64,000 nt of DNA, from NCBI RefSeq assembly GCF_026261605.1, contig NZ_CP102486.1, positions 1,302,001 to 1,366,000 on the forward strand. Direction: 5' to 3'. The DNA is from Dechloromonas sp. A34. Its GTDB lineage: Bacteria; Pseudomonadota; Gammaproteobacteria; Burkholderiales; Rhodocyclaceae. Each line of letters starts with the position of its first letter. Position 1 is the first letter of the stretch. A program made the position numbers and the translations under genes. The notes below the pieces were generated by a model. The model was not told where the DNA came from. It saw only the letters and a program-made list of their open reading frames with translations, and searched no databases. Below, piece by piece: positions 17,386 to 26,995 of the stretch.

Positions 17386-17984
17386 TTGTTTCCGCTCGAG
17401 CGACGGATGGTGATCCATTGCAATTCGCACTCGGCAGCCAGTTGAGGCTGTGCCGCGCGCCCTTCGCCAGAATTGGCGAGCGGTGAAAGTTTGCAACTGC
17501 GGACGAGGACGAGTGCCTTGGCCTCACGTCTGACCCGGGCCAGGAAATTGAGCAGGTCTTCTTCGTGGAGTAACCGGAGTTGCAGGCGCATGGGGCTGGC
17601 GAAGTAAGCATAGGCGACCCCGTTGACGTTTTCCAGAGTCTTTTGGACGCCGATTTCGTAGCTCATGCCGGGGAGTCGCATGTCGTTCTGGATCTGGCGC
17701 AGCATTTCGGTCCAGTCGAGGCGCTTCTCCTCGCCGATCACGCCGGCGCTTTGCATCTGCTGGAAAATCTGGGCCCTTTCCTTGAGTTCCTGTTCTTCGG
17801 TACGCACCTGGCGCAGGCGTTGTTCAATCTGGGTTTTGCGGCTGTCGGCGGTATTGCGCTCAAGTGCGGCCCGTTCCGCATCGCGTACGCTCCACCAGCC
17901 GATCAGGCCGGCCAGAATGAGCAGGACGAAGGCCCCGAGCAGGGGCAGGCGAAGTTTGACGAGATCGCGGCGGACGAATTTCAT
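17382..17984 (-). CDS. mshJ: MshJ/PilO-like pilus alignment protein
   Basis: A 200-residue inner-membrane protein: a short cytoplasmic start, one membrane helix (about residues 14-31, LLGAFVLLILAGLIGWW), a coiled coil (about 35-75) and a C-terminal ferredoxin-like domain of the PilO/GspM/MshJ type. It would bridge the MshI-like protein and the secretin. It overlaps mshI by four bases upstream and mshK downstream. Confidence 0.7.
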   Translation of the reverse strand: MKFVRRDLVKLRLPLLGAFVLLILAGLIGWWSVRDAERAALERNTADSRKTQIEQRLRQVRTEEQELKERAQIFQQMQSAGVIGEEKRLDWTEMLRQIQNDMRLPGMSYEIGVQKTLENVNGVAYAYFASPMRLQLRLLHEEDLLNFLARVRREAKALVLVRSCKLSPLANSGEGRAAQPQLAAECELQWITIRRSSGNK

Positions 17985-19495
17985 GGCCCGATCTTTCGGA
18001 TAATTTCGACGGCAAACTGGCGGGGCTTGGCGTTGTCTTCCTCGCTGTCGCCGCCGCGCAGGGCGCGCCCGGATTCCATATCGAAGGGCTGTTGCAGAAT
18101 ATTCACGGCGCAGGCCGGATCGCTGCGCAGAATTTCGGCGAACTGCTCGAAGCTGGCAAGGATTTGCCGGGGGCTGGCATTGCCCGATACCCGGATCGCG
18201 CCACGGACGGTGGTGACCTCATCGCTGCCATCGATGCTTGCCGTCTTGCTCACGCCAGCGGCGCTGATTTTCCACTCTAGTCCTTCCAGCGTCACGCCCG
18301 GCATCTGGTTCAGCGCAAGGCTGAGATGACGGTAGGCCTGGTCGGGCAGGCGCTGCTGGCGACTGAGGTCGGCATGGCGCGATGTCAGCCGGCGCAGGGT
18401 TTCGTTGTCGATACCCAGTTGCGGGAAAGTGGCCGAGATTTCCTGATAGCGCCAGTTGAGGTCGGCTTCGCTGAGTTTCAGCGCCTCCGCTTCGGTGCGC
18501 AGGGTGTGGGCGGTGTAGGTTTCCCTGGCCGCGAAGAGCAGGCTGCCGAGCAGGGCGATCAGGCCGACGGCGACGATGCCCTGGCGAATCTGCGAGAGCC
18601 GAAAGTCATGGCGGTGTGTTTCGCCGGCGAACTGTTGCCTGGGGGGATTCGTGGCCAGTAGATGAAGAAACAGGAAATCGCTGCGATTGTCTTCCGGTGG
18701 CGTGTGCAAACCGAGTTTTTCGGCTGCTGCCTGGTTGTCGATGATGGCATAGGTCAGGTGGCCATGATCCGGACAGGCTTTCTCGATGGCCGGGATGGCC
18801 GGCGGGGAGGCGACGATAAAGACGGGCAGGGATTCGTCGCGCCCGACCAGGCGCTGGCCGACCAGGTATTGGTGCAGCTTGCCGGCTTCGGCGGCGAGAG
18901 CGCTGGCGATGCCGGCGATGCTGCTGTCGGTAACCGGGGCCATCCGGGAAAAGATGGTTTGGCCATCGACCAGGAAGCTCTCGCGAATCGAATGGTCCTG
19001 CGTGCTCAGCAATAGGCAGCGACTGGCCGGTTGGCCGAGCTGTTTCAGCAGTTGCCCGCCGAGCTGGGCGACGGTATACAGGCCGGTCAGCGGGGCTTCG
19101 GCGCTGTTGATGCGCTGCAGCCAGGGCTCGACATGCGCCGGATTGGTCAGCGCCGAGATCAGCAGCTTTTCGTTTTTGCGGCGGATTTTTTCGAAGCCTA
19201 GCGAAAACGCGGTGGCCAGTGGGGTGCCAAGAAAGTGCTGGCCGATCCGGCGGGCGATCAGCGCCTGGCGGTCGCGGCCCTGCAGGAAGGGAATGGTTTC
19301 GAGGACATGGCCTTCTTCGGCGATATTGGCGAGCACTGAAAAATGGCTACGCCGATGATTCGCGAGATAGGTCGCGAATTGGGCCAGGCCTTCGTCGCCG
19401 TTCTCGAACACGCCCTCGGCTAGCAGGCGGCCATGCCGCCAGGCATAAGCCGTGAGACGGTGGGTGTTGAGATAGAGCAGGCGGCGGGCGTTCAC
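17981..19495 (-). CDS. mshI: MshI/GspL-like pilus assembly protein (PilM-PilN fusion)
   Basis: A 504-residue protein with an N-terminal actin-like (PilM/GspL cytoplasmic) domain to about residue 300, one membrane helix (about 312-330, GIVAVGLIALLGSLLFAAR) and a PilN-like periplasmic part. It would link the cytoplasmic ATPase to the periplasmic complex. It lies between the GspF-like gene (overlap of four bases at 19492) and the MshJ-like gene, the order known for msh clusters. Confidence 0.75.
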   Translation of the reverse strand: MNARRLLYLNTHRLTAYAWRHGRLLAEGVFENGDEGLAQFATYLANHRRSHFSVLANIAEEGHVLETIPFLQGRDRQALIARRIGQHFLGTPLATAFSLGFEKIRRKNEKLLISALTNPAHVEPWLQRINSAEAPLTGLYTVAQLGGQLLKQLGQPASRCLLLSTQDHSIRESFLVDGQTIFSRMAPVTDSSIAGIASALAAEAGKLHQYLVGQRLVGRDESLPVFIVASPPAIPAIEKACPDHGHLTYAIIDNQAAAEKLGLHTPPEDNRSDFLFLHLLATNPPRQQFAGETHRHDFRLSQIRQGIVAVGLIALLGSLLFAARETYTAHTLRTEAEALKLSEADLNWRYQEISATFPQLGIDNETLRRLTSRHADLSRQQRLPDQAYRHLSLALNQMPGVTLEGLEWKISAAGVSKTASIDGSDEVTTVRGAIRVSGNASPRQILASFEQFAEILRSDPACAVNILQQPFDMESGRALRGGDSEEDNAKPRQFAVEIIRKIGP

Positions 19496-20691
19496 GTTTT
19501 GATCTTGCTGATGACGTCGTAGATGGGGCCGAGGACTGACAGCATAATCCAGCCGAGCAGGGCGCCCATGAAAAGTGTCAGCATCGGCTCGATCAGGGCT
19601 TGCGCCTTGCTAACCGATTCCTTGACGTCGCGGGTGTAGAAGTAGCTGACGTTGAGAAGGGCCTTGTCGAGGCCGCCGGTGTTTTCGCCAACCCGCAACA
19701 TGCGCACGATGAGCGGCGGAAACAGCCCGACATCGTGGAAGGCGGCGGCGACATTGCGCCCCTCGCGGATCGACTGTTCGACCCGTTGCAGGGCCTGGCG
19801 GACGACCCGGTTGCCGACGATGTCCTGGGTGGTGCGGATCGATTCGAGAATCGGGATGCCGGAGGCGTAGAGCATCGCGAAGGTATTGGCAAAACGCGAC
19901 AGGATGATCTTCTTGAGGATCGGGCCGACCACCGGCAGGCGCAGCTTGAAGCCGTCGAGGCGCAGCCGGGCCATGGGGTCGGTGCGGATCAGGAACTGAA
20001 TGATGGCAAAGGCGACGACGGGGGCGAGCAGGAAGAGGTACCAGAAATTGACCAGCAGGTCGGAGAAGAAGAACAGAACCTGGGTCTGCAGCGGCAGCAC
20101 CTGCCCCATGTTCTTCACGAAGAGCTTGAGCTGCGGCACCATGTAGATCATCAGGAAGAAAGTGGCGGCGAGCACGACGGTGGCGACAAAAGCCGGGTAC
20201 ATCAGCAGTTTCTTGGTGTGCGAGGCCAGTTCGTCCTCCCACTTCAGCGATTCGGTCAGGCTGACCAGCACTTCCGGCAACTGGCCGCTCGACTCGCCGG
20301 CTCGCACCAGGTTGACGAAGACCTGGCTGAAGACGTCGGTATGGATGCCCATCGCCTGCGACAGCGTCTGGCCGCCTTCGATGTTTTCGATCAAAACGGC
20401 GATCACCTCGCGGAAACGTGGGTGCTCGATCGAGTCGCGCAGGTCGGTCAGCCCGTCGAGGATGGGCACGCCGGCGCGGGCTAGCTGTTCGAGGTGAAAG
20501 CAGAAATTGATCAGTTCCGGGCGCGGTATGCCGCGAGTTCCGAACAGGGAACGGTGCTCCACCAGATTGCCGGTGACCAGATCGAGATCCATGCGCTTGA
20601 GGCGCATTTCGAGATCGACCAGATTGATCGCATCAAGCCGGCCGTAGGCCATTCTTCCCTCGGCGCTGACTGCCTTGTAGTCGAAAAGCAT
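19492..20691 (-). CDS. mshG: Type II/IV secretion platform protein MshG (GspF family)
   Basis: A 399-residue inner-membrane platform protein with two GspF domains, each a helical bundle. Three strong membrane segments are visible (about residues 170-190, 220-240 and 375-395). FCFHLEQLARAGVPILDGL and LLRVGENTGGLDKALLNVS are the family signatures in the two repeats. It anchors the motor ATPase; the ATPase gene ends two bases upstream. Confidence 0.88.
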   Translation of the reverse strand: MLFDYKAVSAEGRMAYGRLDAINLVDLEMRLKRMDLDLVTGNLVEHRSLFGTRGIPRPELINFCFHLEQLARAGVPILDGLTDLRDSIEHPRFREVIAVLIENIEGGQTLSQAMGIHTDVFSQVFVNLVRAGESSGQLPEVLVSLTESLKWEDELASHTKKLLMYPAFVATVVLAATFFLMIYMVPQLKLFVKNMGQVLPLQTQVLFFFSDLLVNFWYLFLLAPVVAFAIIQFLIRTDPMARLRLDGFKLRLPVVGPILKKIILSRFANTFAMLYASGIPILESIRTTQDIVGNRVVRQALQRVEQSIREGRNVAAAFHDVGLFPPLIVRMLRVGENTGGLDKALLNVSYFYTRDVKESVSKAQALIEPMLTLFMGALLGWIMLSVLGPIYDVISKIKT

Positions 20692-20693
20692 GG

Positions 20694-22400
20694 CTACATC
20701 CGGTCGGTCAGGTCGACGACGCGAGCCAGCTCTTCCAGCGAAGTCGTTCCATTGAGCACGCGGCGCAGGCCGTCGTCGGCCAGGGTAATGAAGCCCTGGG
20801 CCAGTGCGCGGCTGCGGATTTCATAGGTCGTCGCCCGGCGGGCGATCAGTTCGTCGAGGCCGGCGTCGATGCGCAGCAGTTCCATGATCGCGACCCGGCC
20901 GCGATAGCCCTGGAAATCGCAGAGTTCGCAGCCGGTCGGCCGGAACAGTACCGGGCGCGAACCTTCGGCCAGCGGGCCGAGCAGGCGGGCCTCGTGCGGT
21001 TCAGCATGGTAGGGCGACTTGCAGTGCTCGCAGAGGCGGCGGATCAAGCGCTGGGCGATGATGCCGATGATGTTGCCGGCCATGATGTCGGGCAGCACGC
21101 CGATATCGAGCAGGCGGGGCACGGCGCCGATTGCCGAGTTGGTGTGCAGGGTCGTATAGACCTGATGGCCGGTCATCGAGGCGCGGAAGGCCATTTCGGC
21201 GGTTTCGGCATCGCGGACTTCGCCGACCAGGATGACGTCCGGGTCCTGGCGCATCATCGAGCGGATGCCGTTGGCGAAATCGAGCTTGGCGTTCTCGGCG
21301 ACCGAGGTCTGGCGGACCAGGGTCATCGGGTATTCGACCGGGTCTTCGAGGGTCATGATGTGGATACCCTCGGCGTTGATGTGGTTGAGCACCGAGTAGA
21401 GCGTCGTCGTCTTGCCGCTGCCGGTCGGGCCGGTGACCAGGATGATGCCCTCTGGTCGGGAGATCATCAGCTTCAACTGGTGCAGGTGCTCCTCGGCGAG
21501 GCCAAGGTTTTCCAGCGGCACGATGCCTTTCTGGCGGTCGAGAATGCGCAGCACGATGTTCTCGCCATGGATGGTCGGCTGGCTGGCGACGCGAAAATCG
21601 ACGGGACGCCCTGAGACTGAAAGGCTGATGCGGCCGTCCTGCGGGGCGCGCATCTCGGCGATGTTCATGCCGGACAGCACCTTGATGCGGACCGTCATTG
21701 CCGGCCAGTAGGACTTATGCAGGGCGCGGATCTGGCGCAGCATGCCGTCGATCCGGTAGCGGATGCGCAGGAAATTGGCTTCCGGCTCGAAGTGGATGTC
21801 GGAGGCCTCGCGCTTGACGGCATCGGTGAGGATCGAGTCGATCAGCCGGACGACCGGCTGGCTGTATTCGTCGGCGGTCGTCGACAGGCTTTTCCAGTCG
21901 ATCTCGCCGGTTTCGATTTCATGCAGGATGCCGTCGATCGACAACTCGTGGCCGTAATACTGGTCAATGGCGCGGTCGATCTCGGACTCGCCGGCGAGCA
22001 GCGTCTCGATCTCGGCTCCGTCCTCGAGCAGCGTGCGTACGCGGTCGAGGCCGACGATATCGTTGATGTCCGAAATGGCCAGCGTCAGCCGCCGGCTTAG
22101 CCGGTCATAGTCGAGCGGCAACAGGTGATAGCGCTTGGCCAGGTCACGCGGCACCAGCTTCAGGGCCTGCGGGTCGATGACGGCGTGCGTCAGGTCAATA
22201 CTCTGCTTGCCCAGGCTTTCGGATAGCGCCTGGCGCAGCGTGGCTTCGGTGACAAACCCGAGCGAGACCAGCAACTTGCCGATTGGCTGGTTCTGCTTCA
22301 TCTGCTCGAGCAGCGCGATGCGTAACTGGTCTTCCGAGAGGATGCCCTCGGCGATCAGGATCTGGCCCAGCGGGCGGTGCTGCAATATCGAGGTGCTCAT
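20694..22400 (-). CDS. mshE: Pilus extension ATPase MshE (GspE/PulE family)
   Basis: A 568-residue motor ATPase. Residues 1-150 carry two MshEN-type segments (PLGQILIAEGILSEDQL and PIGKLLVSLGFVTEATL), a domain known to bind c-di-GMP in MshE. The catalytic part has Walker A GPTGSGKTTTLY, Asp box and Walker B (GEVRDAETAEMAF), and four Cys (CEHC and CELC) typical of zinc-binding GspE. ATG 22400 was chosen over a longer frame because MSTSILQ directly precedes the MshEN domain. The usual first Arg of the c-di-GMP motif is Pro here. Confidence 0.92.
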   Translation of the reverse strand: MSTSILQHRPLGQILIAEGILSEDQLRIALLEQMKQNQPIGKLLVSLGFVTEATLRQALSESLGKQSIDLTHAVIDPQALKLVPRDLAKRYHLLPLDYDRLSRRLTLAISDINDIVGLDRVRTLLEDGAEIETLLAGESEIDRAIDQYYGHELSIDGILHEIETGEIDWKSLSTTADEYSQPVVRLIDSILTDAVKREASDIHFEPEANFLRIRYRIDGMLRQIRALHKSYWPAMTVRIKVLSGMNIAEMRAPQDGRISLSVSGRPVDFRVASQPTIHGENIVLRILDRQKGIVPLENLGLAEEHLHQLKLMISRPEGIILVTGPTGSGKTTTLYSVLNHINAEGIHIMTLEDPVEYPMTLVRQTSVAENAKLDFANGIRSMMRQDPDVILVGEVRDAETAEMAFRASMTGHQVYTTLHTNSAIGAVPRLLDIGVLPDIMAGNIIGIIAQRLIRRLCEHCKSPYHAEPHEARLLGPLAEGSRPVLFRPTGCELCDFQGYRGRVAIMELLRIDAGLDELIARRATTYEIRSRALAQGFITLADDGLRRVLNGTTSLEELARVVDLTDRM

Positions 22401-22407
22401 CGCTGCC

Positions 22408-23672
22408 TTAGGGCTGCCGCCCGGGCTGGAGTTCGGCCAGGCGCTTCCTGACCTGCTCGCGGTCGAAGGCCGCCGGCCGTCTTTCCGCCGCTTCGAGGGC
22501 CAGGCGGTAATGCTGGGCGGCGGGCTTGCCTTGCCGGATATGGTCGAGACTGACGGCCAGGTTGAACAGGTAGTCCGGATTGTCGCCTTCACCGGCAACC
22601 GCATTGAAATAGGACTGCTGTGCTTCGGACCAGCGTTGCTGGCGGGCGTACAGGTTGCCAAGCGCGAAATTGAGCGGCGCCGATTCGGGCTGGCCGGCAA
22701 GCAGGGTCTTCAGCCGACTTTCGGTTGTTTGCGGATCGGCCCCGGCGACAGCCCCGTTCAACACTGCCGCCTGGACGGCCGGGTCGCTCGGGTTGGCAAC
22801 CAGCGCCCGCTGATGCCAGCCTTCAGCGTCGGACGGGCGCCCCTGGCGTTGGGCGATGGCGCCCAGAGCGAGCAAGGCGTCGATATTGTTGGGGTCGCGT
22901 TGGAGTGCCTGCTCGAAATCGCGGCGGGCGAACTCCAGGTCGTTGCGTTGAATATTGGCGTGGCCGCGCAGCAGATTGGCATCCGGCTCGGGGCGGGTCC
23001 GCGTCAGGCGTATCGGCGACGTATCGGCGACCGCTTCGCGTTCGGTGGGGCGGGCGCGCGGCGGGCGGGGTGGGGGCGGCGCGAACTGCGGCGTTTCCGC
23101 AACTACTGGGGCTGCAGCCATCGCTTCTCCAGACGGGCTGGGGGTCGGTGCCTGGTAGGAAGGTGCGGCCAAAACCGTAGGGCTGGGGGCTGGGGCTGAG
23201 GTAACCGGCGGCCGTGACCCGGTTGGGGTCAAGGCGTTGTTGTTCATGCCTTGCAACTGGTACCAGACATAAGCCCCAATCGCGATGCCGGCGATGCCCA
23301 GGGTGCCCATTGCCAGCCAGAGTGGTCCCTTCGATGGCGGAATGGAGTGCTTGGCGGCGAAGGCGTTGCGTACGGCGGCACGGCTATCCGGCTTGGGTGC
23401 CTCCACGATGGCGGGGCTGGCTGCGGGGGCGTCGGGCGAGGCCGGGGCGGTTCGCCCGCTTGCGCGGCCTTGGCTAGATCGGCGTCTACGGCGTCAAGGT
23501 GTTTGGCCAAGTCTGGAAGCGGGCTGGTGGCGACCTTTGGTGCATCGGCGGCAACTGGTTCCAGACTCAAGGACTCGCCGGAGGGCAGATTGGCATCGCG
23601 CCCGGCGAGCGCCCGGGCGGCTTCCTGTTTGCTCGATTCGGCCCGTTTCAGGGCATCCATCAACAGGCTCAT
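22408..23672 (-). pseudogene. mshN: MshN-like TPR protein, split by an apparent one-base frameshift
   Basis: The N-terminal frame starts at ATG 23672 with MSLLMDALKRAESSKQEA and is sensible to about 23450 (DLAKAAQAGEPP), then degenerates. The other frame, open up to 23406 and beyond, continues naturally with SPDAPAASPAIVEAPKPD, one membrane helix (LWLAMGTLGIAGIAIGAYVW), a Pro-rich linker and four or five TPR repeats to 22408. Adding one base to the G4 run at 23444-23447 joins the halves into about 421 residues. It may be an assembly error or a real break. The conceptual product is the MshN-type TPR partner of the secretin. Confidence 0.75.
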
Positions 23673-23681
23673 TCCCGACCC

Positions 23682-25517
23682 TCAGCGACTCGGCACAATA
23701 TTGAACGGTTGCGCTTCGTTCGGTTGCTTGAAGAAGCTGTCGCCAGGCAGGAAAGCGCGCATGCCGGCGTAGTCACCATCCAGACTGGCGTCCTTGATGA
23801 CAACCGGGCGTATGAAAATAACCAATTCGGATTTTTTTGTTGCATTGTCGCGCTTGGTTACTAGTTCGCCAGCCAGTGGGATTTGGCCGAGCAGAGGCAT
23901 GCGTCCAGTGCTGTAGTCAATTCGATCTTCCATCAAACCGCCAAGAACAGCGATGTCGCCACTGCCTACACGCATTACGGATTCAATTTCTCTAGTACGG
24001 ATTTGGGGCACGAAATTTGGAACATAGGGCTGACCAGTCACACGAAGATTTGGGTTGGGGTCTTCCTTTAGGTCGACGATGCCCGAGATGGTTGGCCTTA
24101 CGTTGAGAATTACAACGTCGTTGTCGCTAACCTGTGGAGTCACTGACATGACCAAGCCAACAGAAACAGACTGTGGTGTAGTAGTGGTGCTTGTAACGGG
24201 TTGGCCACCTGATACGTTTGACGGGGTTAGGTCCGATTTGACACTGAAATACACAAAATTCTCAACAACCTTTAGCAGCGCGGTTTGGTTGTTAAGTACT
24301 GACAGACGAGGACTGGAGAGAACCTTTGCTGTTCCAAACGATTGAAGAAGGTCTACTGCAGCAACTAAGTTCAAAGGCTTGTCTAGTTGCTTTAGTATTA
24401 ACCCGAAAGCAGAGTTTGCTGTGTCGGTAATGCTACTGCCTGCCGGGCGGGTGACCGAGAATCCTGATCCGCTGGCTCTGAAACGGCTCCAATCAATTCC
24501 TTGCTTATAACCATCGGACAACTCCACCTCGACTATGGTCGTCTCGATCAGTACCTGGCGCCTTGCCGAGTGGATCACTCGATCGATGAACTCCTGAATC
24601 CTTTCATGTTGCCGGCCGGTGGCTCGCACGGTGATGACACCACTTTCCGCATTCACTATGACCGAAGCTGCCTCGCGGAAGGTGTTGCGGTGTACGACGG
24701 TGTTGCCGATTGCTTGACTGTTCGAACCCGGGGTCGGGTAAGCCTGGAGGGCGTTGGCGATGGCCTGTGCCGCGCGCTGGCCGCTACCTTGTGGAAGGGC
24801 GGCGGTACCGGTGGCGCTCTGAGTGGTGGTCTGTTCGACAACGGTTTCGCTTGAGCCTTCTGGAAAAATTTTGTCAGTTTCGCGCAGGATGTCCTTGATG
24901 TTCCTTTCCAGCGATTCCCAGAACTGATTTTTCGAGGCATTTTCGATGCGGGTGCTGGAGACATTGCCCCCGGCGTTGCCGGATCCACTACTAGCACCGC
25001 TCGCGCCCGGCACGCCGGTGGCAATCTGGGTGTTGGTCGAGACAGTACCAATGACATTCCGCGAAATATTCACGTAATCGACCTTGTAGTGCTTCAGGAA
25101 GGGCGAATCGGGCATTACAGCCAGATTCGGGCCGTCGAGTTCGAAGCGCATATCAACCTGCTTCCCGATCCGGGTCAGCAGTTGCGGCAGGGTCTGATCA
25201 ATGGCGTTCAGCGAAACGACGCCGGTGATGCCAGGGTGGATGTCGACATTGACCTTGGCATCCCGGGCAAGCGCGAACAGGAGGTCGCGCACCTGAACGT
25301 TGTTGACGACGACGCTGTAGGTTTCGGCCTTGGGGGTGGCCTGCGGCTTGGGCAAAGCCAGGGATTGCTGCACTGGGGCTGGAATGCTGCCGGTCGACGT
25401 TGCCGGCGGGGTGTTCTCGGAACTGATGTGCCCCTTCAAGGGTTCGCGCTGAGCGGGGGCCGCGCAGGCGGCTAGCAACAGGGAGAGCAGCGTCGCGCTG
25501 ATAAAACCGATTTTCAT
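23682..25517 (-). CDS. mshL: Pilus (MSHA-type) secretin MshL
   Basis: A 611-residue outer-membrane secretin. It starts with a lipoprotein signal (LLSLLLAACAAP, Cys near residue 18). An STN/N0 domain follows (about 65-150, VVVNNVQVRDLLFALARDAKVNVD), then N1-type repeats and the C-terminal secretin domain with VMRVGSGDIAVLGGLMEDR and LVIFIRPVVI. It forms the pore for the pilus. Local base use is more AT-rich between about 23.8 and 24.6 kb than in the neighbours. The 101-bp gap upstream (25518-25618) could hold a promoter. Confidence 0.9.
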   Translation of the reverse strand: MKIGFISATLLSLLLAACAAPAQREPLKGHISSENTPPATSTGSIPAPVQQSLALPKPQATPKAETYSVVVNNVQVRDLLFALARDAKVNVDIHPGITGVVSLNAIDQTLPQLLTRIGKQVDMRFELDGPNLAVMPDSPFLKHYKVDYVNISRNVIGTVSTNTQIATGVPGASGASSGSGNAGGNVSSTRIENASKNQFWESLERNIKDILRETDKIFPEGSSETVVEQTTTQSATGTAALPQGSGQRAAQAIANALQAYPTPGSNSQAIGNTVVHRNTFREAASVIVNAESGVITVRATGRQHERIQEFIDRVIHSARRQVLIETTIVEVELSDGYKQGIDWSRFRASGSGFSVTRPAGSSITDTANSAFGLILKQLDKPLNLVAAVDLLQSFGTAKVLSSPRLSVLNNQTALLKVVENFVYFSVKSDLTPSNVSGGQPVTSTTTTPQSVSVGLVMSVTPQVSDNDVVILNVRPTISGIVDLKEDPNPNLRVTGQPYVPNFVPQIRTREIESVMRVGSGDIAVLGGLMEDRIDYSTGRMPLLGQIPLAGELVTKRDNATKKSELVIFIRPVVIKDASLDGDYAGMRAFLPGDSFFKQPNEAQPFNIVPSR

Positions 25518-25618
25518 CGGGCTTTGCCTTGTTTGTACGGATTAATCACATATTTCTGAATAGCTAAATGATGCTAGCACGTAATTTGTGAAGGCGTCAT
25601 GGTTTGCCGGCGCCAAGC

Positions 25619-26995
25619 CTAGTGCAGTCGGCTGACTTGGCGTGGGAAGGGTTGGGCCGCTTTGATCGATTCGGGCAGAGCGAGCATGGCGGCGGCGGCG
25701 GCTTCGCGCGTCGGGTAGTCGCCATAGATCACGCCAACCCGGTCGTTGCCGGACAAGCTGGAGCGATAGGCGCGAAGTTCGGCCGGGTCGAGTACCTGGG
25801 CTGCGCGCGCCAGGAAACCCTCGATTTCACCGGTGTGTGAGGCTTCGGTGGCTAGCAGCTGGATGAAATAGTGCTGGCGCGGCGCACTTTCTATCCAGCT
25901 GTCGTATTGGGCGAAGTGCTGGCGGGTCAGTTGGCCAAACCGAATGTTGGCAGGCGCTTCGGCGTTGCTGGATGCAACAGGGCGTAAAGGCGGGAAGGTC
26001 TTGGCAACAGGCTTGTCGGTGGCTGATTCGAGCGCTGGGCGGGGTTTCTCGCTGATGGCGGGGGCGGGCTGGCCGCTGAGCGAGCCGAGATTGAAGGCGC
26101 CGAGGAGCAGTAATGCAACGACGCCGCTGCCGACGATCCCCAGGAGCAGTTGTTTGGCCTTGAATGGCGCTGGCTGGCGGAGCGGGGTGAAACGGGCGTC
26201 GTGCGCGGCGATTCGAATTTCGGCGCTATCGACCTGGTGGCTGCCGCTCGAGTAAGCGGCGAGCAGGGACTTGTCGGCCAGGATGTTGATGCGTCGGGAG
26301 AGGCCTTCGGAGAGGTTGGCAATCTGTTTGACGGCGGCGTCGGTGAAGGGGTTGGGGCCGTGATAACCGGCGGCGCGCAGGCGGAATTCGATGTAGCTGG
26401 CAACGTCGTCCTGCTTGAGCGGGGCCAGGTTGAAATGCTGGGTGATCCGTTCGCGCAACTGGCGCATATCGTTGGCGGACAGTCGTTCATCCAGTTCGGG
26501 CTGGGCAAAGAGAGCGATCTGCAGCAGCTTGTTGGCCTTCGATTCCAGATTGGAGAGCAGGCGGATTTCTTCGAGCGACTCGGCCGGCATGGCGTGGGCT
26601 TCGTCGATCAGCATGACGACTCGCTTGCCGGCAGCGTAGCGTTCAATCAGTGCGTCCTGGAGGGCACGGGTCAGCGAATGGGTGGCCTTGCCGTCGGTTG
26701 GGACGCCAAGCTCGTCGGCGATGGCGCCGAGAATTTCCTGACGGGAGAGCGAGGGATTCGCCAGGTAGAGCGTTTCGACATTGGCCGGCAGTCGTTCGAG
26801 CAGCATGCGGCAGAGCATGGTCTTGCCGCTGCCGACTTCACCGGTGACCTTGACGATGCCTTCGTCCTGGGTAATGGCGTAGATCAGGGCATCGAGCGTT
26901 GGGCCACGGTTGGCGCCGGAGAAAAAGAAATCGGTATGCGGGGTGATGCGGAACGGCGGTTCGCGCAGTCCGAAGTGTTCAAGGTAAAGGCTCAC
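25619..26995 (-). CDS. mshM: MshM/ExeA-type AAA ATPase with C-terminal SPOR-like domain
   Basis: A 458-residue protein. The N-terminal AAA ATPase has Walker A GEVGSGKT (about residues 50-57) and Walker B VVMLIDEAHAM. One membrane helix lies at about 280-300 (LLLGIVGSGVVALLLLGAF). The C-terminal 80 residues (YFIQLLATEASHTGEIEGFL and on) look like a SPOR-type peptidoglycan-binding domain. ExeA/GspA relatives open the cell wall for secretin assembly. The GTG start overlaps the upstream regulator stop by four bases (GTGA). Confidence 0.85.
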   Translation of the reverse strand: MSLYLEHFGLREPPFRITPHTDFFFSGANRGPTLDALIYAITQDEGIVKVTGEVGSGKTMLCRMLLERLPANVETLYLANPSLSRQEILGAIADELGVPTDGKATHSLTRALQDALIERYAAGKRVVMLIDEAHAMPAESLEEIRLLSNLESKANKLLQIALFAQPELDERLSANDMRQLRERITQHFNLAPLKQDDVASYIEFRLRAAGYHGPNPFTDAAVKQIANLSEGLSRRINILADKSLLAAYSSGSHQVDSAEIRIAAHDARFTPLRQPAPFKAKQLLLGIVGSGVVALLLLGAFNLGSLSGQPAPAISEKPRPALESATDKPVAKTFPPLRPVASSNAEAPANIRFGQLTRQHFAQYDSWIESAPRQHYFIQLLATEASHTGEIEGFLARAAQVLDPAELRAYRSSLSGNDRVGVIYGDYPTREAAAAAMLALPESIKAAQPFPRQVSRLH

